A stretch of DNA of 64,000 nt from Streptomyces coacervatus (GCF_029223485.1 NZ_JARHTP010000007.1:1-64000), one strand, 5' to 3'; counted from the first letter of the stretch, positions 31,890 through 41,298 are shown. Program-made: numbers and translations. The notes: generated from the sequence alone by a model not told the origin.

Positions 31890-32240
31890 ATGAGTACGCC
31901 GCTGTATCAACTGAAGGCCGAGTTCTTCAAGACGCTCGGCCACCCGGCCCGCATCCGGGTCCTGGAGCTGCTGAGCGAGCGCGAGCACGCGGTCGCGGAG
32001 ATGCTGCCCGAGGTGGGCATCGAGCCCGCGCACCTGTCCCAGCAGCTGGCCGTGCTGCGCCGCGCGAACCTCGTCGTGACCCGCAAGGAGGGCTCGACGG
32101 TGTACTACTCGCTGACGAGCCCGCACGTGGCCGAGCTCCTGCGGGTCGCGCGGACCATCCTGTCCGGAGTGCTCACCGGGCAGGCCGAACTCCTCGCCGA
32201 TCTGCAGGCTGCCCAGACGCAGGCGAAACCGCCGTCGTAA
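31890..32240 (+). CDS. ArsR-family repressor of the Ehr operon (Rv0081-like)
   Basis: The product is 116 residues from ATG 31890 with GGGGAGGGG upstream. Winged helix: KAEFFKTLGHPARIRVLELL, GIEPAHLSQQLAVLRRANLV, and a wing KEGSTVYYSLTS. It has no cysteine. Position and relation to the following hydrogenase-like genes match Rv0081 of M. tuberculosis, a hypoxia-regulon ArsR protein. It probably binds the dyad at 31703-31718. Confidence 0.9.
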   Translation: MSTPLYQLKAEFFKTLGHPARIRVLELLSEREHAVAEMLPEVGIEPAHLSQQLAVLRRANLVVTRKEGSTVYYSLTSPHVAELLRVARTILSGVLTGQAELLADLQAAQTQAKPPS

Positions 32241-32391
32241 CGACGGCCCTCGATCGGCGGCCGCCTCTTGGGAGTTGACAGCGCTCCGTGGTGCGGGGGC
32301 GGCCGCCTTCACCCTCGTAGCGACGTAACTCCGGTCGCAGGTGGCCTGTTGGACACCCGCGGACAAGACCTCACCGTGTCAGGGAGGGTTC

Positions 32392-32874
32392 ATGGGCCTG
32401 TTGCGCAAGATCCGGGACACAGGGCGGGTGGCCGAGCCCGCCCCGCCCAGGCCGGAGGGTGACGTCCTGCCCAAGGCACGGGAGTTCGGCGGTTCGGTGC
32501 AGGTGCGGTGCATCGACGCCGGGTCCTGCAACGGCTGCGAGATCGAGATCGCGGCGGCCTTCAACCCGGTCTACGACGCCGAGCGCTACGGCGCCCGCCT
32601 GGTGGCCTCGCCCCGGCATGCGGACGTCGCCCTGGTGACCGGCCCGGTGACCCGCAACATGGCCGAGCCACTGCGCCGCACCATCGCCGCGATGCCCGAG
32701 CCGCGCCTGGTGGTGGCGGTCGGCGACTGCGCGATCAACTGCGGGGAGTTCGCTGGCGGCTACGGCGTCGAGGGTGCGGTCTCCGATGTCGTACCGGTGG
32801 ATCTGACGGTGCCCGGCTGCCCGCCGCGGCCGGACGAGATCATCGCGGCGCTGAGGAGAGTGACCGGGCGGTGA
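32392..32874 (+). CDS. hyfI: NuoB/HyfI-like small subunit of an Ehr complex
   Basis: The product is 160 residues, the 4Fe-4S small subunit of group 4 hydrogenase and complex I type. Cys46 and Cys49 (GSCNGCEIE), Cys113 (GDCAINC) and Cys143 (VPGCPPRPDEI) supply the N2-type cluster ligands. It corresponds to Rv0082. The TGA overlaps the next gene's GTG. Cluster ligands are kept although the large subunit has lost its NiFe ligands. Confidence 0.88.
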   Translation: MGLLRKIRDTGRVAEPAPPRPEGDVLPKAREFGGSVQVRCIDAGSCNGCEIEIAAAFNPVYDAERYGARLVASPRHADVALVTGPVTRNMAEPLRRTIAAMPEPRLVVAVGDCAINCGEFAGGYGVEGAVSDVVPVDLTVPGCPPRPDEIIAALRRVTGR

Positions 32875-34916
32875 GCGTGATCCCGGCCGCCCTCGCGACG
32901 GCCACCGCGTTGGGCGTGGCGGGCGCTGTGGCCGGGCTGGTGCTGCCGCAGCGGGTGCGCAGCGCGGTGGTGGGTGTGCTGACGGCGGGTGTGGGGGTGG
33001 CCGGTGGTACGGCAGGTGTGGCTGCACTGGGCGGAAGCCGCTGGGCGGCCGAGGTGCCCGGGCTGCTCCCGCTCGCCGGGACACATCTGGCGGTGGACGC
33101 GCTGTCCGGACTGTTCATGGCGGTGGCCGGGGCCGTGGTGGCGGCGGTGGCGGTCTACGGCGTCGGCTATGTGGCCGGGCATGGATCGCATGGGGCGCAT
33201 GGCCTCGGCTCGCGGGGCGCGCAGGCACTGCTGCCGTTGTTCGCGCTGAGTCTGCTGCTGGTACCGGCGGCGGCCTCGGTCTCGACGTTCCTGCTGCTGT
33301 GGGAGCTGATGGCGCTCACCTCGCTGCTCCTCGTCCTGGCTGAGCACCGCGCCCGGCCCGCGGTGCGGGAGGCGGCGGTCTGGTACGCGGTCATGACGCA
33401 CCTGGGGCTCGTGCTGCTGCTGGCGGGCCTGATGGTGTATGCCGCGCAGGCCGGGGGAGAGACCTTCGCCGCCCTGCGTGCGGGAACTGCGGGGATCTCG
33501 CCGACCGTGCGCGGGCTGGTCTTCGTGCTGACGGCGGTGGCGTTCACGTCGAAGGCGGGGCTGGTGCCGCTGCACGCCTGGCTGCCGCGTGCGCATCCCG
33601 AATCGCCCAGCGCGGTGTCGGCGTTGATGAGCGCGGCCATGGTCAACCTGGGTGTCTACGGGCTGGTGCGGGTCGGGTTCGATCTGCTGGGCGGGGGACC
33701 GGCCTGGTGGTGGCTGCTGGTGATGGCCATGGGCGGCCTGTCGGCGGTGTACGGGATCCTGCAGGCCGCGATGGCTTCCGACCTCAAACGGCTGCTGGCG
33801 TACTCGACATCCGAGAACATGGGGCTGGTCGTGCTCGGCGTGGGTGCGGCCGGGCTGTTCGCGCATGCCGGTGACAAGGCGCTGGCCGGGCTGGCGCTGG
33901 CGGCCGCGCTGCTGCACGTCGTCAATCACTCCGCTTTCAAGGCCCTGCTGTTCACGGGCGCGGGTTCGGTGCTGCGCGCCACCGGGGAGCGGAACCTGGA
34001 TCTGCTGGGCGGGCTGCGGGCCCGGATGCCGGTCACCGCGGGGCTGTTCGCGGTCGGCGCGCTGGGCGCGGTGGCGCTGCCGCCGGGCAACGGGTTCATC
34101 AGCGAGTGGCTGCTGCTGCAGTCGATGATCCACGGGCTGGCCGTACCTGGTGTGACCATGGCGATCGTGCTGCCGCTGGCGGTGGCGGTGATCGCCCTGT
34201 CCGCAGGGCTTGCGGCGGCGGTGTTCGTCAAGGCACTCGGCGTGGGCTTCTTCGCCCGGCCCCGTGCCGTAGGAGCCGCGGCGGCGAAGGAGTCGCCCCC
34301 GCTCATGTTGGCTGGGATGGGACTGCTCGCGGCCGGGTGCGCCACGCTGGCCCTGGTGCCGGGGCTGCTGGGCGAGGGCCTGGACCGCGCGGTGGCAGCG
34401 GTCGGGTTCGCCGGGACGCAGCCGGTGTCCGGCGGCGGTCTGCAGGTCCGCCTGCACGATGTGTCCGCCCAGCTCTCCCCGCTGTGGGTGGTGGCAGCGT
34501 TGATGGTGGCGCTGGTCATGGTCACCGCCACGGCAGGCTGGGCGGCGCGGCGCCGACAGCGCCGCACCCAGGCGAGGTTGTGGGACTGCGGCGGAGGAGC
34601 GCCGACGCCGCGCATGGCCTATACGGCGACCTCGTTCGCCGAGCCACTGCAGCGGGTCTTCGACGACGTGCTCGCCCCCGAGCAGGACGTGGACGTCACG
34701 CCGGTGCGCGAGTCGGCGTATCTCGTCGAGCGGGTGAAGTTCCGCAACCGGGTGCCCGACCGCATCGAACACCGTCTGTACCGGCCAGTCCTCGGCTTCC
34801 TCGCTACCGCCGGGCAGTCGGCGCGGCGGCTGGCGGGCGGCAGCGTGCACGCCTACCTGGGCTACGGCTTCTTCGGGCTGGTCACTCTGCTTCTGGTGCT
34901 GGTGGTGGGCTGGTGA
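32871..34916 (+). CDS. hyfB: HyfB-like antiporter-type membrane subunit
   Basis: The product is 681 residues with about 15 membrane helices of the NuoL/M/N proton-conducting type. The central motif TSKAGLVPLHAWLPRAHPES carries the conserved Lys and His, followed by SALMSAAMVNLGVYGLVR. The C-terminal part includes a hydrophilic RRQRRTQARLWDCGGGAP loop typical of HyfB/HycC, and a final helix. GTG start overlaps the previous stop. Likely ion translocation in the membrane arm. Confidence 0.88.
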   Translation: MSVIPAALATATALGVAGAVAGLVLPQRVRSAVVGVLTAGVGVAGGTAGVAALGGSRWAAEVPGLLPLAGTHLAVDALSGLFMAVAGAVVAAVAVYGVGYVAGHGSHGAHGLGSRGAQALLPLFALSLLLVPAAASVSTFLLLWELMALTSLLLVLAEHRARPAVREAAVWYAVMTHLGLVLLLAGLMVYAAQAGGETFAALRAGTAGISPTVRGLVFVLTAVAFTSKAGLVPLHAWLPRAHPESPSAVSALMSAAMVNLGVYGLVRVGFDLLGGGPAWWWLLVMAMGGLSAVYGILQAAMASDLKRLLAYSTSENMGLVVLGVGAAGLFAHAGDKALAGLALAAALLHVVNHSAFKALLFTGAGSVLRATGERNLDLLGGLRARMPVTAGLFAVGALGAVALPPGNGFISEWLLLQSMIHGLAVPGVTMAIVLPLAVAVIALSAGLAAAVFVKALGVGFFARPRAVGAAAAKESPPLMLAGMGLLAAGCATLALVPGLLGEGLDRAVAAVGFAGTQPVSGGGLQVRLHDVSAQLSPLWVVAALMVALVMVTATAGWAARRRQRRTQARLWDCGGGAPTPRMAYTATSFAEPLQRVFDDVLAPEQDVDVTPVRESAYLVERVKFRNRVPDRIEHRLYRPVLGFLATAGQSARRLAGGSVHAYLGYGFFGLVTLLLVLVVGW

Positions 34917-35869
34917 ACACGGTCGGATACACGGCGATCGCCCTCCAGGTGGGCGCGGTGGCGGCCGGCGCGCCCCTGCTGACCGGTCTGATGCGGCAGA
35001 CCCGAGCCCTGCTGGAGGGCCGGGCCGGCGCCGGGCTGCTGCAGCCGTGGCGGGACATGCGCAAGCTGCTGCGCAAAGAGCCGATCACCCCGGTGGGCAC
35101 CGGGCCCGCCTTCCGGTGGGCGCCACCGCTCCTGGTTGCCACCTCGCTGGTCCTGGCCGTGCTGGTGCCGCTGGTGTCCACGGTCACGCCGGTCCACGCA
35201 CGAGCGGATTTGATCGTGGTGGTGGCGCTGCTGGCGCTCGGCACCCTGGCGCTGGCGCTCGCGGGGCTGGACACCGGCACCGCGTTCGGCGGTATGGGTG
35301 CCTCCCGGGAGATGACCATCGCCGCGCTGGTCGAACCGACCATTCTGATGTCAGTGTTCGCGCTGTCGATACCGGCCGGGTCCACCAATTTGCCCGTCAT
35401 CGTGGCCGGAGCAGTGGACCAGCCGGCCCGGCTGACCTCCCCGGCAGGTCTGCTGGCGATCGCCGCGCTTTCGGTCGCGGTCCTGGCCGAGAGCGGCCGG
35501 CTGCCGGTGGACAACCCCTCCACCCACCTGGAGCTGACCATGGTCCACGAGGCCATGGTCCTCGAATACGCCGGCCCCGACCTGGCCCTGGTCGAGTTCG
35601 GCGCGCAGCTGCGGCTGGCCGTGCTGCTGGGGCTGCTGGCTTCGCTGTTCGCCCCGTGGGGCATCGCCACCAGCGCCTCGCTCACGGCCGTCCTGCTCGC
35701 CCTGCTGCTGGTCGTCCTCAAAGTGGCGCTGCTCGGGATGGCGCTGGCGGCGGCCGAGGTCTTCTGGGCCAAGCTGCGGCTCTTCCGCGTGCCCGAACTC
35801 CTCGCCGGATCCTTCCTGCTGGCCCTCCTTGCGGTCACCGCCTCCTACTTCCTTGGCGGTGAGCGATGA
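34913..35869 (+). CDS. hyfC: HyfC/HycD-like (NuoH-type) membrane subunit
   Basis: The product is 318 residues with eight helices. The cytoplasmic loop ESGRLPVDNPSTHLELTMVHEAMVLEYAG is conserved in NuoH/HycD, where acidic residues line the path from the quinone or cluster site into the membrane. The N-terminal QPWRDMRKLLRKEPITP loop is also typical. Corresponds to Rv0084. GTG start overlaps hyfB stop. Confidence 0.88.
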   Translation: MNTVGYTAIALQVGAVAAGAPLLTGLMRQTRALLEGRAGAGLLQPWRDMRKLLRKEPITPVGTGPAFRWAPPLLVATSLVLAVLVPLVSTVTPVHARADLIVVVALLALGTLALALAGLDTGTAFGGMGASREMTIAALVEPTILMSVFALSIPAGSTNLPVIVAGAVDQPARLTSPAGLLAIAALSVAVLAESGRLPVDNPSTHLELTMVHEAMVLEYAGPDLALVEFGAQLRLAVLLGLLASLFAPWGIATSASLTAVLLALLLVVLKVALLGMALAAAEVFWAKLRLFRVPELLAGSFLLALLAVTASYFLGGER

Positions 35870-36576
35870 ACAACAGCCTGTTCACCCAGCTGCTCGATCT
35901 CGCCTGCGGGGCGTTCCTGCTGGCCGCCGTGGTGGTGCTGTGGCGCCGCGAACTCGCCGCGATCGTACGGCTCTTCGCCCTGCAGGGACTCGCGCTTGCC
36001 GCCATCGCCCTGCTGCTCGGACTGCACGAGGACCGCTGGGACCTGATCGTGGTGGCCGCCGGGATCGGCGCCCTGCGGGCGAGCCTGCTGCCGTACCTGA
36101 TCCGCCGCGCCCTGGACGCACTCGTCGCCGACCGGACCCGGGACCAGGACGGGGCGCGGGCGTACACATACAGCGAGGAGGTACGCGAGACGGAGCCGCT
36201 GGTGAACGTGGCCGCCTCGCTGCTGACCGCCGCCGCGCTCACGCTGCTCGCCTACGCGGTCGCCCGCCCCCTGGTCGAACTGGATCCGACACCCGCCACC
36301 CGCGCGCTGCCGGTCGGCCTGGCCGTCGTGCTGATCGGCTTCTTCGTGCTGGTGACCCGGCGCCGGGCGCTGGCCCAGGTGGTGGGGTTCCTGCTGCTGG
36401 ACAACGGCATCACCGCGACCGCCTTCCTGGCCGCCTCCGGGGTGCCGTTGATCGTCGAACTCGGCGTCTCCTTCGACGTGCTGCTCGCCGTCCTGGTGCT
36501 GCAGCTGCTCACTGCGCGGGTGCGGGAGGCGTTCGGCACCACCGACATCGACGACCTGCGGGAGCTGCACGACTGA
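35866..36576 (+). CDS. hyfE: HyfE-like membrane subunit
   Basis: The product is 236 residues with six or seven helices, NuoK-like and extended as in HyfE. VLWRRELAAIVRLFALQGLALAAIAL and LLDNGITATAFLAASGVPLIVELGVSFDVL, in adjoining pieces, match the family. Corresponds to Rv0085. ATGA overlap with hyfC, and TGATG with hyfF. Confidence 0.85.
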   Translation: MNNSLFTQLLDLACGAFLLAAVVVLWRRELAAIVRLFALQGLALAAIALLLGLHEDRWDLIVVAAGIGALRASLLPYLIRRALDALVADRTRDQDGARAYTYSEEVRETEPLVNVAASLLTAAALTLLAYAVARPLVELDPTPATRALPVGLAVVLIGFFVLVTRRRALAQVVGFLLLDNGITATAFLAASGVPLIVELGVSFDVLLAVLVLQLLTARVREAFGTTDIDDLRELHD

Positions 36577-38183
36577 TGAGCCCGACTGCTTTCGCGTTCC
36601 TCCTCACTGCGCCCGCCGCCGTGCCGCTGGCAGTGGCCGGCGCGTACGCACTGGCCGCCCCGCGCACCCGCCCGACCGCCAAAGCATTCGTCGCGGAGCT
36701 CACCGGGGCCCGGCAGCGCGCGTCGGCACAGGGCTCTGTCCTGGTGGCGGAAGCCCCCGAGCCCGACCAGGTGTCCGCGAGGCATGGGCAGGACTGGGCC
36801 GGGCTCGTCTCGCCCGCTGTGATCCTCACGTGCGGGAGCCTGCTGGCGGCGGACGTCGTCGACGACGGCCCGAAGGCCGTGTACTCCGGACTGCTGCGCG
36901 CGGACGCGCTGACTGCGTGGATGCTGCTGGTGGTCGGCGCCGTCGCGTTGATTGCCTGTGGCTCCGCGCCTGCGTATCTGGCGGGTGAGCGGGCCGCGGG
37001 ACGGGCAAGCGTCCGGACCGTGTGGCGCTACCACGTCCTCGTCCAGGCGTTCCTGTCCGCGATGTGCCTGGCGGTGGTGACCGCCAACCTCGGCGTGCTG
37101 TGGGTCGCGATCGAGGCCACCACCATCGTCACCGCCTTCCTCGTCGGCCACCGCCGAACCCGTACCTCGGTGGAGGCGGCCTGGAAGTACGTGGTGATCT
37201 GCTCGGCCGGCATCGCGCTCGCCTTCCTCGGCACGGTGCTCATCTACTACGCGGCCCGGCAGGCCGGCATCGCCGAGGCGTGGGCCCTGGACTGGCCCAC
37301 CCTCGTCGCCCACGCTGACCGGCTCGACCCGGCGGTCACCCGGCTCGGCATCACCCTCATCGTCCTCGGCTACGGCGCCAAGGCGGGCCTGATCCCATTG
37401 CATGCCTGGCTGCCCGACGCCCACAGCCAGGCCCCGGCGCCGATCTCGGCGCTGATGTCCGGCGTCCTGCTGTCCGTGGCCTTCGCCGCGCTCCTGCGCT
37501 ACCGGGTCATCGCGGATGCCGCCCTCGGCCCGGACTTCACCCGCGTCCTGCTGGCCGGCATCGCGCTGCTCACCCTCACGATCGCGGCCGGACTGCTGCT
37601 GGCCCAGCGCGACTACAAACGGATGCTGGCCTACTCCAGCATGGAACACATGAGCCTGATCGCCCTGGCCGCGGCGATCGGCAGCCCGCTCGCCCTGTCC
37701 GCAGCCCTGCTCCACATCGCGGGCCACGGGCTCGCCAAGGCCACCGCGTTCTGCGCCTCCGGACAGATCCTGCACCTGCGGGGCACTTCGAAGATCGGCC
37801 GGGTGCGCGGGCTGCTGGCCCAAGTGCCGTGGCTGGGTGCCCTGTTCGGGCTCGCGATAGTGGGGCTGCTGGGCTTCCCACCGTTCAGCCTGTTCGCCTC
37901 CGAACTGGGCATCGCCCGCGCCGGATTCGCCGCCGACGGCGGCCTGGGCTGGGTGATGGCCGCCGCCCTGCTCCTGGTCCTGATCGCCTTTGCCGCGCTC
38001 GCCACCCGCGCCACGCACATGCTGCTGGGGCCAGCCCCCGACGCGGAAACGGCCCAGGCGGAAAGCCCGTCCGCACTGTGGCCCCTCGTGATGGGCCTGG
38101 CGGCCTGCACCGCCCTCGGCATCGCCACTGGCCCACTGGGCGATCTGCTCACCCAGGCCGCTACTGTCCTGGAAAGGGCCTGA
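36576..38183 (+). CDS. hyfF: HyfF-like antiporter-type membrane subunit
   Basis: The product is 535 residues, the second NuoL/M/N-type protein of the operon. GYGAKAGLIPLHAWLPDAHS and PAPISALMSGVLLSVAFAAL carry the conserved Lys and His; RDYKRMLAYSSMEHMSLIAL follows. Corresponds to Rv0086. It has an unusual hydrophilic insertion near residues 35-65. The downstream gene begins 3 bases after its stop. Confidence 0.87.
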   Translation: MSPTAFAFLLTAPAAVPLAVAGAYALAAPRTRPTAKAFVAELTGARQRASAQGSVLVAEAPEPDQVSARHGQDWAGLVSPAVILTCGSLLAADVVDDGPKAVYSGLLRADALTAWMLLVVGAVALIACGSAPAYLAGERAAGRASVRTVWRYHVLVQAFLSAMCLAVVTANLGVLWVAIEATTIVTAFLVGHRRTRTSVEAAWKYVVICSAGIALAFLGTVLIYYAARQAGIAEAWALDWPTLVAHADRLDPAVTRLGITLIVLGYGAKAGLIPLHAWLPDAHSQAPAPISALMSGVLLSVAFAALLRYRVIADAALGPDFTRVLLAGIALLTLTIAAGLLLAQRDYKRMLAYSSMEHMSLIALAAAIGSPLALSAALLHIAGHGLAKATAFCASGQILHLRGTSKIGRVRGLLAQVPWLGALFGLAIVGLLGFPPFSLFASELGIARAGFAADGGLGWVMAAALLLVLIAFAALATRATHMLLGPAPDAETAQAESPSALWPLVMGLAACTALGIATGPLGDLLTQAATVLERA

Positions 38184-38186
38184 CCG

Positions 38187-39665
38187 ATGCGCACCGTGCA
38201 CGACGTCCACACCGCCGAACTGCCCAAGCGGGCCGAGACGCTGCTGCGCGACGGACACCGCCTGGCGCTGGTCGCCGCCCACCACGACGCCGACGCCGTC
38301 CGCCTCGTCTACCTCTTCGTCTCCGGGCCGCCCGACACCCGCATCGAACTCCACGTACGCCTGGACCCGGTCCGGCCCGAGGTGCCAAGCCTCGCTCATC
38401 TGTCCTTCCCCGCCGGGCGGTTCGAGCGCGAGATGCACGACCTGCACGGCATCGTGCCCCTCGACCACCCACTGCCCCGCCGCCTGGTACGCCACTTCCA
38501 CTGGCCCAAGGGCTGGTACCCGATGCACCCCGACGCCGGGGACCCGCCCGCCTTCGGCGAACAGGAAGGGCCTTACCCCTTCCTGGAGGTCACCGGCGAC
38601 GGCGTCTACGAGATCCCCGTCGGCCCGGTCCACGCCGGGCTCATCGAACCCGGCCACTTCCGCTTCTCCGTCGTCGGCGAGACCATCCTCAAACTCAAGG
38701 CCCGCCTCTGGTTCGTCCACAAGGGCATCGAGAGACTCTTCCAGGGCCGCTCGGTGGCGGCCGGACTCCCGCTGGCCGAGCGCATCAGCGGCGACACCGC
38801 CGTCGGCCACGCCCTCGCGTACTGCCTGGCCGTCGAGGAGGCCATCGGCACGGCGGTGCCCGAACAGGCCCAGTGCGCCCGCGCCCTGCTGCTCGAACTC
38901 GAACGCCTCCACAACCACGTCGCCGACCTCGGCATGCTCTGCAACGACGTCGGATACGGCATCCTCAACGCCCACGCCCAGCGCATCCGCGAACAACTCC
39001 TGCGCCTCAACCACACGGTGACCGGACACAGGCTGCTGCGCGGCGGCGTCGTCCCCGGCGGCAGCGCCCTGCACACCCTCCCCGGCCGTACCCGGCTGGA
39101 GGCCATCGGCGAGGACATCCGCGAGATCGTGCGGCTGGCGCTTCGCCACTCCACCGTTCATGACCGCTTCACCGGCACCGCGATCCTGCGCACCGAGGCC
39201 GCCCGGGACATCGGCTGCCTCGGCTACGTCGCCCGCGCCAGCGGCCTTGCCCAGGACGCCCGCATTGCCCACCCCCACACCCCACACGGGCACCCCGCGA
39301 ACGTCCCCATGCACACCGGCGGTGACGTCCTGGCCCGCTTCCTGGTCCGCGCCGAGGAGATCGACGCCTCCCTGGCGCTGATCCGTCAGCTGCGCGACTG
39401 CGTCGCCACCGGCGCCGTCCTCGGGCCCCCACCCGCTGCGGGGGCAGGCCCGGGCAGCGGGGTCGGCCTGGTCGAGGGCTGGCGCGGCACCATCGCCACC
39501 CGCGTCGAACTCGCCGCCGACGGCACCCTCACGCGGGTCAAGCCTGTCGACCCGTCCTTCTTCAACTGGCCTGCGCTGCCGGTCGCCCTGAACGACACGA
39601 TCGTCCCGGACTTCCCGCTGACCAACAAGAGCTTCAATCTCTCCTACGCCGGCAACGACCTGTAG
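38187..39665 (+). CDS. hyfG: HyfG/HycE-like large subunit lacking NiFe ligands (Ehr type)
   Basis: The product is 492 residues: an N-terminal NuoC-like domain (residues 1-150; FPAGRFEREMHDLHGIVPLDHPL in adjoining pieces) fused to a NuoD/HycE-like domain. In true hydrogenases two CxxC motifs bind NiFe. Here the first position reads RISGDTAVGH (199-208), and the C-terminal one reads VDPSFFNWPALPVAL, with no cysteine. The end NKSFNLSYAGNDL matches the Rv0087 type. The complex therefore belongs to the energy-converting hydrogenase-related (Ehr) group and is unlikely to handle H2. Which electron carrier it uses is unknown. Confidence 0.88.
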   Translation: MRTVHDVHTAELPKRAETLLRDGHRLALVAAHHDADAVRLVYLFVSGPPDTRIELHVRLDPVRPEVPSLAHLSFPAGRFEREMHDLHGIVPLDHPLPRRLVRHFHWPKGWYPMHPDAGDPPAFGEQEGPYPFLEVTGDGVYEIPVGPVHAGLIEPGHFRFSVVGETILKLKARLWFVHKGIERLFQGRSVAAGLPLAERISGDTAVGHALAYCLAVEEAIGTAVPEQAQCARALLLELERLHNHVADLGMLCNDVGYGILNAHAQRIREQLLRLNHTVTGHRLLRGGVVPGGSALHTLPGRTRLEAIGEDIREIVRLALRHSTVHDRFTGTAILRTEAARDIGCLGYVARASGLAQDARIAHPHTPHGHPANVPMHTGGDVLARFLVRAEEIDASLALIRQLRDCVATGAVLGPPPAAGAGPGSGVGLVEGWRGTIATRVELAADGTLTRVKPVDPSFFNWPALPVALNDTIVPDFPLTNKSFNLSYAGNDL

Positions 39666-39670
39666 ACGCC

Positions 39671-40261
39671 TCAGATGTCTCCTTTCACCAGGGCGTGCAG
39701 GTGCTGGTCGTGCCACCCGTCCTCGTGCAGCAGCGCGCTGCGCTGGGTGCCCTCGAAGGAGAAGCCGGCCTTCTGAGCCACGCGGCAGGACGCCGGGTTC
39801 GCGGTCGAGTGGCACAGGCGCAGGCGGTGCAGGCCCAGGTCTTCAAGGGCCCACCGGCTGAGGCGCTTCGTCGCATCGACGACGACACCGCCGCCGCGGG
39901 CGGCGGGCAGCACCCAGTAGACGATCTCGGCGTGGCCGTCGTCGAGGTCGATGTCGCCCCAGCCGATCAGGCCCACGGCCTTGCCTCCGTCCGCTCCGGC
40001 GATGGCCCAGATCGCGGCCTGCTCGGCCCGCCAGCGTTCGTGCATGCGCTCGATCCTTTGGTGCGCGTGCGCCGCCGATTTCACGATCAGGCGGTTCCAC
40101 TTCCGGATGGCCGGATCCTGGCCGGCGGTCACCAGGACGTCGGCGTCCCGAGTGTGCCACGGGCGCAACTCCAGCCCCTTGGACAGGCCGAGCACAGGCT
40201 GGGGGATCCGGGCCATCCGGCCAGCGGGAACGACGGGGGGTATGGGTGAGAACGAAGCCAT
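39671..40261 (-). CDS. GNAT-family N-acetyltransferase (RimJ/RimL-like)
   Basis: The product is 196 residues from ATG 40261. It has LELRPWHTRDADVLV, the acetyl-CoA region VYWVLPAARGGGVVVDATKR, and the C-terminal HRLRLCHSTANPASCRVAQKAGFSFEG typical of ribosomal-protein acetyltransferase-like enzymes. It converges on hyfG with 5 bases between stops. Confidence 0.87.
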   Translation of the reverse strand: MASFSPIPPVVPAGRMARIPQPVLGLSKGLELRPWHTRDADVLVTAGQDPAIRKWNRLIVKSAAHAHQRIERMHERWRAEQAAIWAIAGADGGKAVGLIGWGDIDLDDGHAEIVYWVLPAARGGGVVVDATKRLSRWALEDLGLHRLRLCHSTANPASCRVAQKAGFSFEGTQRSALLHEDGWHDQHLHALVKGDI

Positions 40262-40366
40262 TCCGAGATCCTGCCAGGGCCGTGGGGACGTACGAAAACC
40301 GTTATCTGGTGCATCAAAGGCGAGCCAGCTCTCAAGCCGCCGACTGCGCACCCAGGGGCCGTTTCA

Positions 40367-40801
40367 TCAGGAGCCCGTGTCGCCGCCCACGAGCCGGTAC
40401 CCGGTCACGATGTCGGCCCTGATCCGCACCACGTGCTCCATCTCCGTATCGACCCAGGGCGTGAGCGCCGTCCGGTAGCGGGCGAGCTTGGCGGGGTCCG
40501 AGACGGGACTGGCGGCACCGGTGACGACCACGCTCCAGCCGGTGCGGGTGGCCGGGTCGAGGTCGTCGGCCTCGTAGGCCACCACCTCCGACCGGACCGC
40601 CCGGCCCAGCAGCGCGGCCCCGGTGTGCGTGCGGATGACGATGTCCCCGTTCGCCTCCACGAGATGGTTGACCGGGCGGATCGCGGGCAGCGCCTGGTGG
40701 GAGAACACAACCCGCCCCAGCGGCGCCTCGGCCAACAGTTTCAGCGCCTCGTCCCGGCCCAGCTCGACCATCCGAACCCGCGGCGGCGTACCAGCTGTCA
40801 T
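40367..40801 (-). CDS. PNPOx-like split-barrel protein
   Basis: The product is 144 residues with LLAEAPLGRVVFSHQALPAI, RPVNHLVEANGDIVIRTHTG, VVAYEADDLDPATRTGWSVV and a C-terminal strand ending GYRLVGG. The PVNH motif is the usual FMN or F420 contact. Paralogue of the protein at 29364 and likewise similar to Rv0080. It overlaps the upstream SLOG-like gene by 4 bases (ATGA), so both come from the promoter near 41336-41363. Confidence 0.87.
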   Translation of the reverse strand: MTAGTPPRVRMVELGRDEALKLLAEAPLGRVVFSHQALPAIRPVNHLVEANGDIVIRTHTGAALLGRAVRSEVVAYEADDLDPATRTGWSVVVTGAASPVSDPAKLARYRTALTPWVDTEMEHVVRIRADIVTGYRLVGGDTGS

Positions 40802-41298
40802 GACGGCACCTCTCCGAACCCCGACACCCGCTCGGCGCCGTTCGGCCACAGCACCTCGACGTCGATGCCGTGGCTGCGTGCGTAGGCCACCAGGTGAGCG
40901 GTGGTGTCCTGGCCGTTGAAGGCGGTGCCGTCCCAGATGGCCACCACCCGGGCGCAGGCCCGCAGCAGCCGTTCGTCGGCGCGGACGCAGGCGTCCCGGT
41001 CCGCCGGGTCGTACTCCACCAGCCGCACCTGCCGCGACAACAGCAGCAATTCCCCGGCCGCCCGCCGATCCCGCTCCCGCAGCAGCGCGGGCACCCGGTT
41101 CAACGTGGGCACCACCGCCACCAGCGCCAGCCCGGCCTGCTGCGCGGCCCGCCCGAACGCCAACGGCAGCCCCTGCCCGACCCGCACCAGACCCATCCGC
41201 CCGGCCTCGGCGCACCGGGCCAGCCGCGCGCCGAGCTCCTCCTCCAGCAGGGCCAGGGTCCATGGCGCGAGATCCGCGTGCCCCACAACAGCGATCAA
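40798..41298 (-). CDS. SLOG-like Rossmann-fold protein
   Basis: The product is about 166 residues. It opens LIAVVGHADLAPWTLALLEE, has LPLAFGRAAQQAGLALVAVV, and ends ARVVAIWDGTAFNGQDTTAH with LVAYARSHGIDVEVLWP. This order resembles SLOG/DprA-LOG-like nucleotide-binding domains. The start is uncertain: TTG 41298 gives the fold's first strand and has AAAGGA 9 bases upstream, whereas a GTG at 41334 lies inside the predicted promoter. A paralogue is at 42870-43406. Ligand unknown. Confidence 0.65.
   Translation of the reverse strand: MIAVVGHADLAPWTLALLEEELGARLARCAEAGRMGLVRVGQGLPLAFGRAAQQAGLALVAVVPTLNRVPALLRERDRRAAGELLLLSRQVRLVEYDPADRDACVRADERLLRACARVVAIWDGTAFNGQDTTAHLVAYARSHGIDVEVLWPNGAERVSGFGEVPS

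Noticed and set aside
32392..39665. Functional group 4 [NiFe] hydrogenase
   Set aside because: The large subunit lacks both CxxC ligand pairs; no maturation genes (hypA-F) occur in the window.
36252..39815. Very long minus-strand open frame (over 1100 codons) across hyfE-hyfG
   Set aside because: It is the mirror frame of well-identified plus-strand genes in high-GC DNA; its translation is low-complexity Arg/Gly/Gln-rich with no domain.
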